Shown here piece by piece: positions 6,911 to 8,613 of a stretch of 8,613 nt of DNA. Position numbers and translations under genes: made by a program. A model generated the notes under the pieces. That model was not told the DNA's origin, did no database searches, and was given only the letters and a program-made list of their open reading frames with translations. The stretch's first letter is position 1, and every line of letters begins with the position of its first letter. The stretch lies in assembly GCA_022708585.1 (NCBI GenBank), contig JAKIYJ010000050.1, positions 1-8,613 on the forward strand, given 5' to 3'. This DNA comes from Bacteroidota bacterium. Its GTDB lineage: Bacteria > Bacteroidota > Bacteroidia > Bacteroidales > JAKIYJ01.

Positions 6911-8518
6911 TTGAGAAAAGAAGAAGGATGGCATATGTACATAGAAATTCAACATTTGAAGAAAAAGGGCTTTAGCAACTCCAAAATCTCTAAAATGTTA
7001 AACATAAGTAGGCCAACAGTAATTAAGTATATTAATATGAGTCCTGATGAATTCAATATAGAGATGGAATCCAGAAACCAAAGGAGTAAGAAACCTGATA
7101 TATATCACAACGATATTCTTGCATGGCTAAAGGAGTATCCGGAAATGACAGCAGCTCAGATATATGACTGGTTGGAAGAAAAATACAAGGAGCTTAAGTT
7201 TAATGAATCTACAACAAGAAATTATGTGCGCTGGATACGTAAAGAATATGATATTCCAAAGGGTATTGAGACAAGACAATATGGAGCTCCAGATGATCCT
7301 CCACTTGGAAAGCAGGCTCAAGTTGATTTTGGAGAAATCAAAGTCCCTTCAAGTACTGGAAACAGTATAAAACTTTTTGTAATGTGTTTTGTTCTTTCCA
7401 ATTCAAGATATAAATATTGTGAATGGCAAGACAGACCTTTTACAACTGAAGATATAATAAAAATACATGAAAATGCTTTCGATTTCTACGGTGGTATGCC
7501 CCAAGAAATTGTTTACGATCAGGATCATTTAATCCTTACAAGTGAAAACCACGGTGATTTAGTATACACACATGCCTTTGCAAATTATCTGAAAAACCGC
7601 AAATTTAAAGTATATATGTGTAGGAAAGCTGATCCTGAAAGCAAAGGACGCATAGAAAATGTGGTTGGTTATGTGAAAAACAATTTTGCAATACATCGAA
7701 AATTCTACAACCTGGATCGTTGGAATGAAGACTGTTACAAATGGCTGAATAGACGAGGGAACGGCAAGATTCATTCTACAACAAGAAAAATACCAGCAGA
7801 AGTATTTATCGAAGAACAAAAACACCTACAGCCAGTACTTAAAAAAATAAAATTTAATTCGCTTAGTCTTAGTTTAACTTATCAGGTTAGAAAAGACAAT
7901 ACCGTACCGATATCCGGAAATAGATATTCTGTACCACGAGGAACTTACAAAGGACCTAATACATATGTTAAAGTCAGTAAAATAGAAAATCGTCTGCTCA
8001 TAATTATGGATATAAATAGTGATAAAGAATTAGCCCGTTATGAAATACCTTCTAGTAAGGGCAATTTATTAGGAAACAACAATCACAAACGTGATAATAG
8101 TATAAAAATATCTGCCTTGTTGAGTAGTACAATTGAACTTTTTATTGATAAGGAAAAAGCGGCATCTTTTATTGAAAAAATATATAAAGAAAAACCAAGA
8201 TACATCCGTGATCAACTATCTCAAGTAAATTCTGCTGTTAAAGATTCGACACCGGAAGTAATTGATAAAGCTCTAAACTTTTGCATAAGAAATCATTTAT
8301 ACAGCTCAGTAGATTTTAAAGATGCTGTATGCCATTATGCAAAAAACGCGCCTCAAGAAAATGTTAAGTGTATCGATGATATCATACCATTGTCGGCAGA
8401 ATCGCTAGAGAAAATTAAAATAAAGCCTGAAGTCAGAAATGTTTCCGACTATGCGATGATATTAACGCAATCAATTAATCAACACGAATATACGGAGGAA
8501 CACCAATGTCAGCTATAG
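6911..8518 (+). CDS. istA: IS21 family transposase IstA
   Basis: A 535-residue DDE transposase that cuts and joins the ends of the element, with IstB as ATPase helper. The N-terminal helix-turn-helix (about 10-42, GFSNSKISKMLNISRPTV) is for DNA binding. The integrase core shows D139 in QVDFGE, D203 in IVYDQDH and E249 in KGRIEN, the likely DDE triad. A C-terminal beta-rich domain includes NRYSVPRGTYKG (337-348), typical of IstA. Length is normal for the family and I see no internal stop, so it looks intact. TTG 6911 is preferred because AGAAAGGG (6893-6900) precedes it by 10 nt and because the KEEGW stretch resembles other family N-termini. ATG 6935, with GAAGGA 6 nt upstream, is a real alternative and would drop 8 residues. 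The last 13 nt overlap the istB start, the usual coupling in IS21 elements. Confidence 0.93.
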   Translation: MRKEEGWHMYIEIQHLKKKGFSNSKISKMLNISRPTVIKYINMSPDEFNIEMESRNQRSKKPDIYHNDILAWLKEYPEMTAAQIYDWLEEKYKELKFNESTTRNYVRWIRKEYDIPKGIETRQYGAPDDPPLGKQAQVDFGEIKVPSSTGNSIKLFVMCFVLSNSRYKYCEWQDRPFTTEDIIKIHENAFDFYGGMPQEIVYDQDHLILTSENHGDLVYTHAFANYLKNRKFKVYMCRKADPESKGRIENVVGYVKNNFAIHRKFYNLDRWNEDCYKWLNRRGNGKIHSTTRKIPAEVFIEEQKHLQPVLKKIKFNSLSLSLTYQVRKDNTVPISGNRYSVPRGTYKGPNTYVKVSKIENRLLIIMDINSDKELARYEIPSSKGNLLGNNNHKRDNSIKISALLSSTIELFIDKEKAASFIEKIYKEKPRYIRDQLSQVNSAVKDSTPEVIDKALNFCIRNHLYSSVDFKDAVCHYAKNAPQENVKCIDDIIPLSAESLEKIKIKPEVRNVSDYAMILTQSINQHEYTEEHQCQL

Positions 8519-8613
8519 AGGATTTAAAAAGCATGTTAAAAACTCAACTTTCCCACTGTAAATTTGTCAGCTTAGCCTTGAAATAAGCGGGCAGGGATAC
8601 AATGAAATACTCC
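8506..8613 (+). pseudogene. istB: istB start, IS21 helper ATPase, apparently frameshifted; runs off the window
   Basis: ATG 8506 has GGAGGA (8494-8499) 6 nt upstream and overlaps the end of istA by 13 nt, exactly where istB is expected. The N-terminus MSAIEDLKSMLKT is the usual IstB opening helix. However the frame ends at TAA 8584-8586 after 26 codons, while intact IstB proteins are about 250 residues. One base missing near 8578-8583 explains this: the neighbouring frame from 8580 continues with EISGQGYNEIL to the window edge. No Walker A is visible because the window ends too early. A sequencing error is possible instead of a true mutation. IstB is an AAA+ ATPase needed for IS21 transposition, so a broken copy would make the element depend on others. 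Confidence 0.6.

Larger units (their letters stand above)
6703..8613 (+). mobile_element. IS21-family insertion sequence, left part (right end outside the window)
   Basis: The element is recognised from istA followed by an overlapping istB start, and from repeated motifs at the left end. I place the left boundary at about 6703 (5'-TG, as in IS21-type ends), because the first repeat unit begins at 6704 and because the preceding gene loses similarity to its neighbour copy there. A boundary at 6717 (TGACAG) is the alternative. The 6716-6910 stretch holds terminal repeats, an inverted repeat copy and the istA promoter, with no convincing gene. The right end and target duplication cannot be seen. 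istB looks frameshifted, so the copy may not move by itself. Confidence 0.85.

Noticed and set aside
7164..7370. 68-codon open frame on the + strand inside istA
   Set aside because: It is out of frame with istA across the DDE core region, which reads as a well-conserved transposase; the small frame has no family features.
1..8613. CRISPR arrays, tRNA or rRNA genes
   Set aside because: No regularly spaced repeats of CRISPR size and no tRNA- or rRNA-like sequence was seen on either strand; the only periodic repeats are the two IS terminal units.

Overview
The window is AT-rich DNA with strong AGGAGG-type ribosome binding sites, all main genes on the + strand, short intergenic gaps and Firmicutes-type ABC and FtsX proteins. 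This suggests a low-GC Gram-positive anaerobe of the Clostridia; species cannot be told from the sequence.

Region 1 (about 2-6078) reads as one operon of five genes. They are the C-terminal part of a peptidase-MA-like zinc metallopeptidase (HEFAH + NEG), a GNAT-fold acetyltransferase-like protein, a complete half-size ABC exporter (6-TM domain + NBD), a large 10-TM FtsX/MacB-type permease, and its MacB/LolD-type ATPase. The GNAT and exporter genes overlap by 29 nt. The permease stop codon lies next to and within the ATPase ribosome binding site. A peptidase, a modifying-enzyme fold, an exporter and an FtsX-type ABC pair in one operon is the layout expected of peptide natural-product (bacteriocin/RiPP) processing, export and self-protection. 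No precursor peptide or maturase is visible, and the operon runs off the left edge, so this role is an inference.

Region 2 (6079-6715) has no intact large gene. It holds a hairpin and then two related small hydrophobic protein genes in tandem. The upstream copy (6201-6462) lacks an ordinary start codon and needs a frameshift to read through. The downstream copy (6524-6715) has a good ribosome binding site but loses its similarity to the upstream copy exactly where an insertion sequence appears to begin.

Region 3 (about 6703 to the right edge) is the left part of an IS21-family insertion sequence. It has two 24-bp-spaced terminal repeats carrying TTGACAG, an inverted third copy, a promoter with a perfect TATAAT and an embedded palindrome, istA (DDE transposase) and the overlapping start of istB. 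The istB frame stops after 26 codons, but a neighbouring frame continues plausibly, so istB looks frameshifted. The right end of the element is outside the window.

Overall: an apparently functional ABC/peptidase operon whose downstream small membrane-protein genes have decayed and been disrupted by an IS21 insertion that may itself be defective.
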